Source: Gaiellasilicea sp963794385
GTDB lineage: Bacteria > Actinomycetota > Thermoleophilia > Gaiellales > Gaiellaceae
Assembly (NCBI GenBank): GCA_963794385.1
Contig: CAWCDT010000011.1
Span: 124,001 to 188,000, forward strand
Direction of reading: 5' to 3'
DNA length: 64,000 nt
In this document: piece by piece, positions 34,166 through 42,927 of the stretch
Position numbering within the stretch: position 1 is the first letter of the stretch
Layout: every line of letters begins with the position of its first letter
Notes under the pieces: generated by a model
What the model was told of the DNA's origin: nothing
The model's input: the letters and a program-made list of their open reading frames with translations, nothing else
Databases searched by the model: none
Program-made: the position numbers and the translations under genes

Positions 34166-34912
34166 CTAGACGGCGAGCTCGAACTCGCGGAGGGTCTCGT
34201 TCAAGCTGAGCCGCTCGTCGTGCGACTCCTTCCGCCAGCCGATGATGAGCGCGCAGTCGACCTGGTACGTGCCGGCGGGGAACTCCTTGGCGCGCGTGCC
34301 CGGAACGACAACTGCACGCGAGGGAACGCAGCCGCGGTGCTCGACCGGTGCGTCGCCGGTGACGTCGATGATCGGGACGCTCGCGGTCAGCGAGACGTTC
34401 GCGGCCAGGATGGCGCCGGCGCGGACGCGAACTCCCTCGGTGACGATGCAGCGCGAGCCGAGAAAGGCGCCGTCTTCGACGATCACCGGCGTTGCGTTGG
34501 GCGGCTCGAGCACGCCGCCGATCCCGACGCCGCCGGCGAGGTGCACGTCGGCGCCAATCTGGGCGCACGATCCGACCGTCGCCCACGTGTCGACCATGGA
34601 ACGGGGCCCGACCCACGCGCCGATGTTCACGTAGCCGGGCATGAGGACGACGCCCTCGGAGAGGAACGAGCCGTAACGGGCGACGCCCGGCGGGACGATT
34701 CGCACGCCGGGGGCACTCCGCTTCAGCGGGATCTTGTCCTGGAAGGAAAAGGGGCCCACGTCGATCGGCTCCACCTTGCGCAGCCGGAAGTATTCGAGGA
34801 TCGCCTCCTTCGCCTCGACGTCGACGACCCACTCGTCGTCGACCTTGGCCGCGACACGCCGCTCGCCGCGGTCGAGCGCGGCCACGATCTCCTGGGCGTG
34901 CTCGGGCGTCAC
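34166..34912 (-). CDS. dapD: 2,3,4,5-tetrahydropyridine-2,6-dicarboxylate N-succinyltransferase
   Basis: Succinylates tetrahydrodipicolinate, committing to the succinylase branch. A left-handed beta-helix of hexapeptide repeats (VLMPGYVNIGAWVG, SMVDTWATVGSCAQIG, VHLAGGVGIGGVLEP) is followed by PVIVEDGAFLGSRCIVTEG. The GTG at 34912 overlaps the stop of dapC in a GTGA arrangement and is preferred to the in-frame ATG 34948, whose extra residues are only Arg-rich. The product is 248 residues. It is the last gene of the minus-strand dapE-dapC-dapD set. Confidence 0.95.
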   Translation of the reverse strand: MTPEHAQEIVAALDRGERRVAAKVDDEWVVDVEAKEAILEYFRLRKVEPIDVGPFSFQDKIPLKRSAPGVRIVPPGVARYGSFLSEGVVLMPGYVNIGAWVGPRSMVDTWATVGSCAQIGADVHLAGGVGIGGVLEPPNATPVIVEDGAFLGSRCIVTEGVRVRAGAILAANVSLTASVPIIDVTGDAPVEHRGCVPSRAVVVPGTRAKEFPAGTYQVDCALIIGWRKESHDERLSLNETLREFELAV

Positions 34913-36057
34913 AGTGCCTCGTCGAGGATCGCGACGGCCTCGGCGCACTCCTCCTCCGATGGCACGAGCGCGACTCGGACGTAACCCTCGCCCGCCGCGC
35001 CGAGGTACGAGCCCGGCGCGACGAGCACGCCGTGCCCGAGCAGGCGCTCGGAGAAGCTCTCCGACGTCTCGCCGTCCGGCGCGGCGAGCCAGAGGTACAT
35101 GGTTGCCTGGCTGCCCGCGACGCGAATGCCTTTGCGCTGGAAGAGCTCGAGCAGGAGCGTCCGCTTGCGCGCATAGCGCTCACGCGTTCGAGCGACGTGC
35201 TCCTCGTCGCCCCAGGCGACGACCGAGGCGCGTTGGACGAACTCCTGCGGCGCCGTGCCGACCGTCGGTCGGAACGCCTTCAGCGCCCCGATCAGCGCCG
35301 GGTCTCCGGCCGCGAAGCCGCTCCGGTAGCCGGTCATGGAGCTCCGCTTCGAGAGAGTGTTGAAGACCACGACGTTCGTCCGGTCCTCGAGCTGGAGTGC
35401 CGACGCGGGCGGCTCGCCGAAGTAGAGCTCGGTGTACGCCTCATCGGAGGCGACGACGAAGCCGTGCTCGCGCGCGAGCACCGCGAGCCGCTCGTAGAAG
35501 GCGAGCGGTGCGGTCGCGCAGGTGGGGTTGTTCGGGTAGTTGACCCAGAAGACGGCGAGCCGGCTCCACGTCTCCTCGTCGACGGCATCGAGGTCGGGCA
35601 GGAAGCCGTTGTCCTCGCGCAGCGGCAGGGCGAGCGGGCGAGCGTGGGCGAAGAGCGCGCCCCGTTCGTAGACCGGATAACCCGGATCGGTGAACGCAAC
35701 CGTGTCGCGCGCGCCGTCGGTGTCTGCGACCGCAAGCGCGAAGCTGAAGATCGCCTCCTTGCTCCCGAGCGTCGGGATCACCTGCGTGTCGGGGTCGAGC
35801 GCCGCTCCGAAGCGGCGATTCGCCCAGCCCGCGACGGCCTTGCGGAGCTCGGGCAGACCGACTGCGGTCGGGTAGCCCATCCGCTCGCGCAGCCCGGCGA
35901 CGAGCGCGTCGCGGATGAACGGCTCGGTCGGCTCGCGGGGATCGCCCATGCCGAAGTCGATCACCCGGGTCCCGTTCGCCTCCGTTCGCCGTGCGGCCTC
36001 GTTCAGGCGCACGAACGGGTAGGTCGTCTGGCGCTCGAGGATCGGGGAGAGAGGCAT
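34909..36057 (-). CDS. dapC: succinyldiaminopimelate transaminase (class I/II aminotransferase)
   Basis: PLP-dependent fold type I aminotransferase. The Schiff-base lysine is Lys237 (NTLSKRSSMTGYRSG). PNNPTCATAP, SDEAYTELYF and RVALVPSEEE are family motifs. The 382 residues fit. It lies between dapD and dapE on the same strand, so the N-succinyl-LL-DAP-forming role is well supported by context. It is 3 bases from the dapE stop. Confidence 0.93.
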   Translation of the reverse strand: MPLSPILERQTTYPFVRLNEAARRTEANGTRVIDFGMGDPREPTEPFIRDALVAGLRERMGYPTAVGLPELRKAVAGWANRRFGAALDPDTQVIPTLGSKEAIFSFALAVADTDGARDTVAFTDPGYPVYERGALFAHARPLALPLREDNGFLPDLDAVDEETWSRLAVFWVNYPNNPTCATAPLAFYERLAVLAREHGFVVASDEAYTELYFGEPPASALQLEDRTNVVVFNTLSKRSSMTGYRSGFAAGDPALIGALKAFRPTVGTAPQEFVQRASVVAWGDEEHVARTRERYARKRTLLLELFQRKGIRVAGSQATMYLWLAAPDGETSESFSERLLGHGVLVAPGSYLGAAGEGYVRVALVPSEEECAEAVAILDEAL

Positions 36058-36060
36058 GCG

Positions 36061-37137
36061 TCAGACCGTACCCGTGAGGAACGCCCACAGCGACCGGAAA
36101 CAGCGCTCCAGCTCCGCGATCTCCACCTGCTCGTCACGGCGGTGCGCGTAGCGGGTCGCGCCGGGGCCGAAGTTGACGGCGTCGATCCCGCGGGAGGTGA
36201 AGTCGGCCACGTTCGTCCAGGCCTGCTTCGGCTCGAGCGCGAGGTCGCCGGCCGCGCGCAGCCTGTGCACGAGCGGGGAGTCGGTCACGACCCGTGCGGG
36301 CGGGGAGTCGCCGGCGTGCTCGTAGTGTGCGCCGTCGGGCACGAGGCTACGCAGGTAGGCATCGGCACTGGCCGGCGAGCGGTCGGGCGCGTAGCGGAAG
36401 TTGACGTTGGCGACGACGCGGTCCGGGATCACGTTCGTCGCGATGCCGCCCTCGATCGCCGTGATGCTGGCGACCTCCGTGAACGTGAGCCCCCCGATCT
36501 CGACCGGTCGCGGCTCGATCGCCGCGAACGGCCGCAGTCCCTCGAGCGCCTTGTCGATCGCGTTCTCGGCCGTCCACGGCCGCGCTGAGTGGCCGCTGAC
36601 GCCGTGGAACGTGATGCGCGCGTTCAGGTTGCCGAGGCAGCCGGCCTGGATCGTGCAGTCGGTCGGCTCGAGCAGGATCGCCAGCTCCGCGTCGTGCACG
36701 ACGCGGGAGCGCTCGAAGAGGTCGGGCAGCGGGCTGAACTCGGCCGGAAGCTCCTCCTTGCCGAAGGCGAGCAAGGCTAGATCGAGCTCGGGATTGACCT
36801 CCTGCGCGTCGAGCTCCCGCGCCAGCTCCAGCAGGACGGCCAGGCCGCCCTTCATGTCGCTCGCCCCGAGACCGTGCACGCTCCCGTCCTCGATCCGGCC
36901 GGGCACGTTCCCCTGAGCGGGAACGGTGTCGTAATGGCCCGCCAGGACGACGAGCGGTCGGCCGGTCCGCCTCGGCCGGGCGCAGACGAACGCGTCCTCG
37001 CTCTCGTACTCGGACACGAAGGAGTCCGGGACGAGCGAGCGGACGCGGGCCGCGATCTCCGCCTCGTGCCTGCTCTCGGAGGGGATGTTCACGAGCTCGA
37101 GCGTGCGCTCGGCGAGGCGGTCGGCGAGGGCGGTCAT
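36061..37137 (-). CDS. dapE: succinyl-diaminopimelate desuccinylase
   Basis: M20 zinc hydrolase releasing LL-diaminopimelate. The metal ligands and catalytic residues are in VVLAGHYDTVPA (His, Asp), LGASDMKGG (bridging Asp), FGKEELPAE (general-base Glu pair) and the C-terminal FGPGATRYAHRRDE (His). The dimerisation or lid domain lies in the middle (HGVSGHSARPW). ATG 37137 gives 358 residues; an in-frame ATG at 37359 would only add sequence antisense to hflX. It is the first gene of the minus-strand DAP cluster, divergent from hflX with 28 bases between. Confidence 0.95.
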   Translation of the reverse strand: MTALADRLAERTLELVNIPSESRHEAEIAARVRSLVPDSFVSEYESEDAFVCARPRRTGRPLVVLAGHYDTVPAQGNVPGRIEDGSVHGLGASDMKGGLAVLLELARELDAQEVNPELDLALLAFGKEELPAEFSPLPDLFERSRVVHDAELAILLEPTDCTIQAGCLGNLNARITFHGVSGHSARPWTAENAIDKALEGLRPFAAIEPRPVEIGGLTFTEVASITAIEGGIATNVIPDRVVANVNFRYAPDRSPASADAYLRSLVPDGAHYEHAGDSPPARVVTDSPLVHRLRAAGDLALEPKQAWTNVADFTSRGIDAVNFGPGATRYAHRRDEQVEIAELERCFRSLWAFLTGTV

Positions 37138-37165
37138 CGGCGGCAAGCGTGGCACAATCGTCCGT

Positions 37166-38494
37166 GTGACGACGCGCCAGGAGCCGAGGTTGGCCGTCGA
37201 GCCCGAGCGCGGGCTCGTCCTGGCGGTGCTGCCGCGCTCGGCCGATGCTGAGGACGAGCTGGGCGAGCTGCGCGAGCTGGCGCGCACGGCCGGCGTCGAG
37301 CCGGTCAGCGAGCTCGTCCAGCAGCGGTCGAAACCGGATCCGCGCACGTACGTCGGCAAAGGGAAGCTGCAGGAGCTGAAGCAGGTCTACGGCGATGCCG
37401 CCGCGGAAGTCCTCCTCGTCGACGACGAGCTCGCGCCGGCGCAGCAGCGGGCGCTCGAGAACGCGCTCACGTCCCGGGTCGTCGACCGGACGCAGTTGAT
37501 CCTCGACATCTTCGCCCAGCACGCCACGAGCGCCGAGGGGAAGCTCCAGGTCGAGCTCGCCCAGCTCGAGTACAACCTGCCGCGGATGCGGGGCATGTGG
37601 CAGCACCTCGAGCGCCTCGGCGGCGGGACCGGCGCGCTCGGGGCCGGCGTCGGCACGCGAGGCCCCGGCGAGTCGCAGCTCGAGACCGACCGCCGGCTGG
37701 CGCGGCGCAAGATCTCTCTGCTGAGGCGGCGCCTGCGCGAGCTCGGCAAACAACGCACGACGCGGCGAAAGGAGCGCGTCCGCAGCGGCACGCCGACTGT
37801 CGCGCTGGCCGGCTACACGAACGTGGGCAAGTCGACGCTCCTGAACGCCTTGACTGGGGCTGAGGTCAGCGTCGAGAACCGGCTCTTCGAGACGCTCGAT
37901 CCGACTACGCGGAGCTTCGAGCACGACGGCAAGCGCTATCTCGTCACCGACACCGTCGGCTTCATCCGCCGCTTGCCGACCCAGCTCGTCGAGGGCTTCG
38001 CCTCGACACTGGAGGAGACGCTCGTCGCCGACCTCGTCCTGCACGTCGTCGACGCGTCCGAGCCGGACGAGCGGCTCGGAGAGATGATCGCGTCGGTCGA
38101 GGCGGTCCTGCACGAGATCGGGGCGGACGACGTGCCGCGCGAGGTCGTGCTGAACAAGATCGACCGCGTCGACCCGCTCGGGCGGAAGCGACTCACGAAT
38201 CGCTTCCCCGACTCGCCCCAGATCTCGGCTGTGACGGGCGAAGGGCTCGACGAGCTGCGGGCCCGGATCGCCCAGCGCTTCGGCGACCGGTTCGAGGACG
38301 TCCGCCTGCTGCTCCCGTACGAGGAGGGCGGCAAGCTGGCGGAGCTCTACGAGCTCGGCGCGCCGATCGAGGAGCGCGAGGACTCGGAGCACGGCGTGCT
38401 CGTGCGCGCCAGGCTCCCTCAGCGCGAGGTGCGGCGGTTCGCCCGGTACCTCGTCGCCGACGCGGACGACCGGCCGGCGGCGGAACGCGGGTGA
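37166..38494 (+). CDS. hflX: GTPase HflX
   Basis: Ribosome-associated GTPase that splits stalled ribosomes. The N-terminal HflX domain (PDPRTYVGKGKLQEL, GTRGPGESQLETDRR) precedes the G domain (GYTNVGKSTLLNAL, DTVGFIRRLP, NKID). The 442 residues fit. GTG 37166 is preceded 7 bases upstream by CACAAT, a weaker -10-like element. dut overlaps its stop. Confidence 0.95.
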   Translation: MTTRQEPRLAVEPERGLVLAVLPRSADAEDELGELRELARTAGVEPVSELVQQRSKPDPRTYVGKGKLQELKQVYGDAAAEVLLVDDELAPAQQRALENALTSRVVDRTQLILDIFAQHATSAEGKLQVELAQLEYNLPRMRGMWQHLERLGGGTGALGAGVGTRGPGESQLETDRRLARRKISLLRRRLRELGKQRTTRRKERVRSGTPTVALAGYTNVGKSTLLNALTGAEVSVENRLFETLDPTTRSFEHDGKRYLVTDTVGFIRRLPTQLVEGFASTLEETLVADLVLHVVDASEPDERLGEMIASVEAVLHEIGADDVPREVVLNKIDRVDPLGRKRLTNRFPDSPQISAVTGEGLDELRARIAQRFGDRFEDVRLLLPYEEGGKLAELYELGAPIEEREDSEHGVLVRARLPQREVRRFARYLVADADDRPAAERG

Positions 38495-38925
38495 TCGAGC
38501 TTTCGGTCGCGCGCCTGCGCGAAGACGCGGTTCTCCCGTCTCAGGCCTATTCCGGCGACGCGGGCTTCGACCTGGCCGCGTGCGAACGGGTCGAGATCGC
38601 GCCGGGCGAGCGCGCCGTCGTCGGCACCGGCGTCGCCGTCGCGATCCCGGCGGGGCACGCGGGGCTCGTGCTGCCGCGCTCCGGGCTCGCGGCGCGGCAC
38701 GGCCTCGGGATCGTCAATGCGCCCGGCTTGATCGACGCCGGCTACCGGGGCGAGGTGAAGGCGATCCTCCACAACACGGACGGGCGCGAGCCGATCGTGG
38801 TCGAGCCCGGGATGCGGATCGCGCAGCTCGTGCTCGTCCGGCTGCCGGACGTGCGCCTCGTCGAGGTGGAGGAGCTGCCGCAGAGCGACCGCGGTGCCGG
38901 CGGGCTCGGATCGAGCGGCCGGTGA
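38491..38925 (+). CDS. dut: dUTP diphosphatase
   Basis: Hydrolyses dUTP to dUMP, keeping uracil out of DNA. All five trimeric dUTPase motifs are visible: SGDAGFDLAA, LPRSGLAARHGL, APGLIDAGYRGEV, RIAQLVLV and RGAGGLGSSG. The 144 residues match the family. GTG 38491 overlaps hflX, and its own stop overlaps the GTG of the NUDIX gene. Confidence 0.97.
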   Translation: MIELSVARLREDAVLPSQAYSGDAGFDLAACERVEIAPGERAVVGTGVAVAIPAGHAGLVLPRSGLAARHGLGIVNAPGLIDAGYRGEVKAILHNTDGREPIVVEPGMRIAQLVLVRLPDVRLVEVEELPQSDRGAGGLGSSGR

Positions 38926-39377
38926 GGGGCGCGGAGCCCAGGATCCGCGTCTCGGCGCTCTTGCGCTGGGGCGACGGCATCCTCCTCTGCCGCCACGACA
39001 AGCGCGGCCAGCAGGTCTGGCTGCTGCCCGGCGGCGGCGTTCAGTCTGGCGAGACGCTGACGGATGCGCTCGACCGGGAGCTGCAGGAAGAGGTCGGAAT
39101 CGAGGCGCCGCCGCTCGAAGGGCCGATCGCGATCATCGACTCGATCGGGCCGACGCGGAGCTTCGTCGCAAAGCACGTCGTCCACGTCATCTTCGCCGGC
39201 GACCTGCGCGGCTCGCTCGAGGACGTCAACTCGCAGGACGAGGCCGTGCGCGGGCATCGGCTGTTCAGGCTCGACGAGCTCGACGGGGTCGTGCTCCATC
39301 CGCCGATCCAGCGCTTCCTGCGCCGCTGGCAGCCCGGCGATCCGGCGGCGTACCTCGGAGCGCTGTGGACCCCGTGA
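38922..39377 (+). CDS. NUDIX hydrolase
   Basis: The NUDIX box is complete: GGGVQSGETLTDALDRELQE followed by EVGIEA. It hydrolyses a nucleoside diphosphate linked to another group; the substrate is unknown. The product has 151 residues. GTG 38922 overlaps dut by GTGA, and the stop overlaps the GTG of the PLP decarboxylase gene. Its place next to dut suggests nucleotide-pool cleaning, which is only an inference. Confidence 0.93.
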   Translation: MRGAEPRIRVSALLRWGDGILLCRHDKRGQQVWLLPGGGVQSGETLTDALDRELQEEVGIEAPPLEGPIAIIDSIGPTRSFVAKHVVHVIFAGDLRGSLEDVNSQDEAVRGHRLFRLDELDGVVLHPPIQRFLRRWQPGDPAAYLGALWTP

Positions 39378-40762
39378 AGGACGCCCTCGGCCTCACCGCG
39401 GCCTACGCAGAGCAGTTCCTGGCCACGCTGGGCGACCGCCCGGTGCGGCCGAGCGCAACGATCGAGGAGCTGCGCGAGGCGCTCGGCGGCCCGCTTCCGG
39501 TCGACGGCAGCGACGACGCCCAGGTGATCTCGGAGCTGATCGAGTCCGCCGAGCCAGGGATCACCGCGATGCCCGCAGGTCGCTTCTTCGGCTTCGTCAT
39601 CGGCGGCGCCATGCCCGCGCCGCTCGCGGCCGACTGGCTCACGGCGACCTGGGACCAGAATGCCGGCCTGATCGGGCCCGCACCGAGCGCGGGTGTCGTC
39701 GAGGAGGTCGCGCTCGAGTGGCTGCGCGAGCTGCTCGGCCTGCCCGAGGGCGTGTCCGCGGGTTTCGTCACCGGCTGCCAGATGGCGCACATGACCGCGC
39801 TTGCGGCGGCCCGCCATCACGTGCTCGAGCGCGAGGGCTGGAATCTCCTCCGCGACGGGCTGCAGGGCGCGCCCCGGATCCGTGTCCTCGTCGGCGAGCA
39901 CCGGCACGTCACCGTCGACCGTGCCCTCCGCTACCTCGGCATCGGCTCGGCGCAGATCGAGCCCCTCGCCGCGGACGAGGAGGGCCGGATGGACGTCGAA
40001 GAGCTACGGCGGGCACTCGCGGCCGGGGAGGGGCCGACGATCGTCTCCGCCCAGGCCGGGGACGTGAACACCGGCTCCTTCGACCCGCTCGAGGAGATCA
40101 CGGACGTCGTCGACGGCACCGGGGCCTGGCTCCACGTCGACGGCGCCTTCGGTCTCTGGGCCGCGGCGTCACCTCGCTTCCGCCACCTCGTCGCCGGCGC
40201 CGAGCGGGCAGATTCGTGGGCGACCGATGCGCACAAGTGGCTGAACGTGCCGTACGACTCGGGACTCGCGTTCTGCGCTCATCCCGCGGCGCACCGGGCG
40301 GCGATGTCGGTGCGCGCGAGCTACCTCGAGCAGGTCGACGCGGACGCCGGCCGCGACCAGATGGACTGGAACCCCGAGTTCTCACGCCGGGCGCGTGGCT
40401 TCCCGATCTACGCGGCGATCCGAGCACTCGGTCAAACCGGGATCGCCGCCATGGTGGAACGCTGCTGCGACCACGCGACCCGCTTTGCCGAGCTGCTCGG
40501 CGCCGAACCGGCCGTCGAGATCCTGAACGAGGTCGTGCTCAACCAGGTGCTCGTCCGCTTCGGCGACGATGACGTGCTCACCGAGGGGACGGTGAGGCGC
40601 GTGCAGGATGACGGCACCTGTTGGCTCTCGGCGACGAAGTGGGGCGGTCGGTCGGCAATGCGGATCTCCGTCTGCAACTGGCAGACGACAGAGGCCGACG
40701 TCGAGCGGAGCGCGACCGCGATCCTAGAAGCGGCCGCCGCGGTCACGGGCTCGCCGCGCTGA
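39374..40762 (+). CDS. PLP-dependent group II amino acid decarboxylase family protein
   Basis: Group II decarboxylases act on glutamate, aromatic or related amino acids; the substrate here is unassigned. The pyridoxal lysine is Lys288 in the family motif TDAHKWLNVP. FFGFVIGGAMPAPLAADWL, GFVTGCQMAHMTAL, SAQAGDVNTGSFDP and LHVDGAFGLW are characteristic. The 462 residues fit. GTG 39374 overlaps the NUDIX stop; GTG 39365 is a possible slightly earlier start. The 3' end overlaps the opposite-strand gatD by 39 bases. Confidence 0.92.
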   Translation: MKDALGLTAAYAEQFLATLGDRPVRPSATIEELREALGGPLPVDGSDDAQVISELIESAEPGITAMPAGRFFGFVIGGAMPAPLAADWLTATWDQNAGLIGPAPSAGVVEEVALEWLRELLGLPEGVSAGFVTGCQMAHMTALAAARHHVLEREGWNLLRDGLQGAPRIRVLVGEHRHVTVDRALRYLGIGSAQIEPLAADEEGRMDVEELRRALAAGEGPTIVSAQAGDVNTGSFDPLEEITDVVDGTGAWLHVDGAFGLWAAASPRFRHLVAGAERADSWATDAHKWLNVPYDSGLAFCAHPAAHRAAMSVRASYLEQVDADAGRDQMDWNPEFSRRARGFPIYAAIRALGQTGIAAMVERCCDHATRFAELLGAEPAVEILNEVVLNQVLVRFGDDDVLTEGTVRRVQDDGTCWLSATKWGGRSAMRISVCNWQTTEADVERSATAILEAAAAVTGSPR

Positions 40763-41476
40763 GACCGCGTGCGCCTCGGCTTCGAGGCGGTCCGGCAGCG
40801 GTTCCAGCTCGGGCGGCTCGCCTCCGGTCGCGTGGGCGAGCGCCTGTGAGAGCAGCCAGTCCGCGAGCCAGGGGTTTCGCGGCAGGAGCGGACCGTGGAG
40901 ATACGTGCCGATCGCCCGGCCGACGCGGCAGCCCTCGTAGCCCGATTCGCCGTCGTTCCCGAACCCGGCCACGACCCGGCCGAGCGGCTCGGCACCGGGG
41001 TCGAGCCGTGTGCGCCCCGCGTGGTTCTCGAATCCTGCAAGCGTCCGCCGCTCGCCCGGCTCGAGCTCGCATTCCAGCAGCACGTCACCGATCATCCGCC
41101 GCTCGCCTGCGACCGTCTCGTGCGGAAAGAGACCGACTCCCGGCAGAGAGTCGCCGTGCCGCCCGAGATAGCCGCGCCCGAGGAGTTGGTAGCCGCCGCA
41201 GACCGCGAGCAACGCTGCACCGGCCGACACGGCAGCGTGGATCCCCGGCCCCTTCGCCGCGAGGTCGGGTGCGATCAGCGCCTGCTCCCGGTCCTGCCCG
41301 CCCCCGATGTAAAGCAGATCGTGGTCGCCGGGTCGGACCTGGCCGCCGACCGAGATCGAGGCCACCTCGAGCTCATGGCCGCGCAGGGCGGCGCGACGTG
41401 CGAACACCGCGATGTTGCCCCGGTCGGCGTAGATGTTCAGGTAGTCCGGATAGAGATGCCCCACCCTGACCTTCAT
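40724..41476 (-). CDS. gatD: lipid II isoglutaminyl synthase, glutamine amidotransferase subunit GatD
   Basis: Supplies ammonia from glutamine to MurT for amidation of D-glutamate in lipid II. CobB/CobQ-like class I amidotransferase with nucleophile Cys93 (AVCGGYQLLG) and His194 (TYLHGPLLPRNP). The start HLYPDYLNIYADRGN is typical of GatD. The 250 residues are a normal length. ATG 41476 overlaps the murT stop. The last residues (SARRARDRGGRF) are encoded antisense to the end of the decarboxylase gene. Confidence 0.95.
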   Translation of the reverse strand: MKVRVGHLYPDYLNIYADRGNIAVFARRAALRGHELEVASISVGGQVRPGDHDLLYIGGGQDREQALIAPDLAAKGPGIHAAVSAGAALLAVCGGYQLLGRGYLGRHGDSLPGVGLFPHETVAGERRMIGDVLLECELEPGERRTLAGFENHAGRTRLDPGAEPLGRVVAGFGNDGESGYEGCRVGRAIGTYLHGPLLPRNPWLADWLLSQALAHATGGEPPELEPLPDRLEAEAHAVSARRARDRGGRF

Positions 41477-42843
41477 GTGCGCTCCCAGTACGGCTTCGCG
41501 AGCCCGCGGCGCGCGAAGAGCCGCTGCAGGGCGAGCATGGCTGTGTAGGTGGGGAGGACGACAAGCTCGCCGCCCGGCGGGGTCAGCGCAAGCCCGCGGT
41601 CGAGCGCCCGCTCGATGTCGGGCTGGACCTCGAGCGCGGCCTCGTCGAGGCCCCCGTGGACGCAGCGGATGCCGAGCTCCGCTGCCCGGTCGCCGGACGC
41701 GATCAGGTGCTCCGTGGACGCGAGCAACGGCTCGAAGTCGACGTCCCAGATCCAGGAGACGTCCTTCCCGTCGGCGATTGCATCGTTCAGGGCGACGAGC
41801 AGGAGGGAGGGTGCGCCGCTCTGTTCGAGCGTCCGGACGACCTCGTTCGCCCCCGCGGGGTTCTTGATCAGGAGGACGAGGATGCTCTTGTCGCCGGCCT
41901 GGATACGCTCGAAGCGCCCGAACGCGGCGCCGAAACGCTCCAGCCCAGCCTGGATTGCCGCCGGCGTGGCTCCGAGGGCGTGGGCGAGGGCAGCAGCCCC
42001 GAGCGCGTTGTAGACGTTGTAGAGGCCCGGGAGCGGCAGCCGGACTCGTGTCGCGCCCGAGGGGGTCTCCAGCTCGAAGGAGACGCCGTCGAGCCCCCGG
42101 AGCTCGATCGCCCGCGCCCGCACCTGCAGCGCCGGGCGCGCATGTCCGCAGGCGGGGCAGCGGTAGTCGCCGAGGTGGCCAACGTACGCGGCCGCGAACT
42201 CGTACGGCTGCCCGCAGACGACGCAGTAGCGCGAGTCGGCGGCGTGCTGGAGCGCCGGCCGCGCGTGCTCCGGGTCATCGATCCCGAACACGAGCGCGCC
42301 GTCGCGTCCCCGGGCTAACTCTCCGACCTGGGGGTCGTCACCGTTGACGACGAGGACCGCCGACGCCGGCAGACCCTCCGCGGCCGCGCGCCAGCGCTCG
42401 GCGATCAGCTCGAGCTCGCCGTAGCGGTCGAGCTGGTCGCGGAAGAGGTTGCCGAGCAGCACGGCTCGTGGCCGCACGCGGCGCACGACCTCGGGGAGCG
42501 CGGCCTCGTCGACCTCGAGCAGGCCGAGCTCCGCGTCACGGCTCGCGAGCAGGGTGGAGGCGACGCCGGAGACGAGATTGGCGCCCGAGCGGTTCCACGC
42601 GAGCCGACGCGGCCGGAGAATCTCCGCCGTCATCGCGGTGGTCGTCGTCTTTCCGTTTGTCGCCGAAACGACGGCCGCTCCCTGCGGAAGCCGCGCGGCG
42701 AGCGCGTCGATCGCGCCCGGGTCGAGCTTCCAGAGGAGCTTGCCCGGCAGCGTCGTGCCGCCACCGGCCCCCGCCAGGCGTGAGAGCCCGCCTGCAGCGC
42801 GGGCGGCGAGCGACTCGAAAGCGAGACGTGGGCTGACGCTCAT
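41473..42843 (-). CDS. murT: lipid II isoglutaminyl synthase subunit MurT
   Basis: Mur-ligase-like ATPase that amidates lipid II with GatD. P-loop SATNGKTTTT (60-69), a Cys4 zinc ribbon inserted in the centre (Cys207, Cys210, Cys229, Cys232) as in known MurT, the central-domain LPGLYNVYNALGAAALAHA, and a C-terminal MurT domain (LIKNPAGANEVVRTL). The 456 residues fit. ATG 42843 is preceded at 8 bases by TACGCT, a -10-like element slightly further away than in the leaderless set. Confidence 0.96.
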   Translation of the reverse strand: MSVSPRLAFESLAARAAGGLSRLAGAGGGTTLPGKLLWKLDPGAIDALAARLPQGAAVVSATNGKTTTTAMTAEILRPRRLAWNRSGANLVSGVASTLLASRDAELGLLEVDEAALPEVVRRVRPRAVLLGNLFRDQLDRYGELELIAERWRAAAEGLPASAVLVVNGDDPQVGELARGRDGALVFGIDDPEHARPALQHAADSRYCVVCGQPYEFAAAYVGHLGDYRCPACGHARPALQVRARAIELRGLDGVSFELETPSGATRVRLPLPGLYNVYNALGAAALAHALGATPAAIQAGLERFGAAFGRFERIQAGDKSILVLLIKNPAGANEVVRTLEQSGAPSLLLVALNDAIADGKDVSWIWDVDFEPLLASTEHLIASGDRAAELGIRCVHGGLDEAALEVQPDIERALDRGLALTPPGGELVVLPTYTAMLALQRLFARRGLAKPYWERT

Positions 42844-42893
42844 CGGCCGCGAGCGTACCCGCCGCTACTGCTGAGGTGTCCGCTCTGGCCGTC

Positions 42894-42921
42894 TTGCAAA
42901 TCGACGAAAATGCTCTAGACT
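42894..42921 (+). promoter_or_regulatory. promoter of a leaderless gene
   Basis: TTGCAA (42894-42899), 16 bases, TAGACT (42916-42921), then 6 bases to ATG 42928. Both hexamers are good matches, so the mRNA almost certainly starts at the initiation codon. It is the clearest leaderless promoter in the window. Confidence 0.7.
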
Positions 42922-42927
42922 GCTTGC

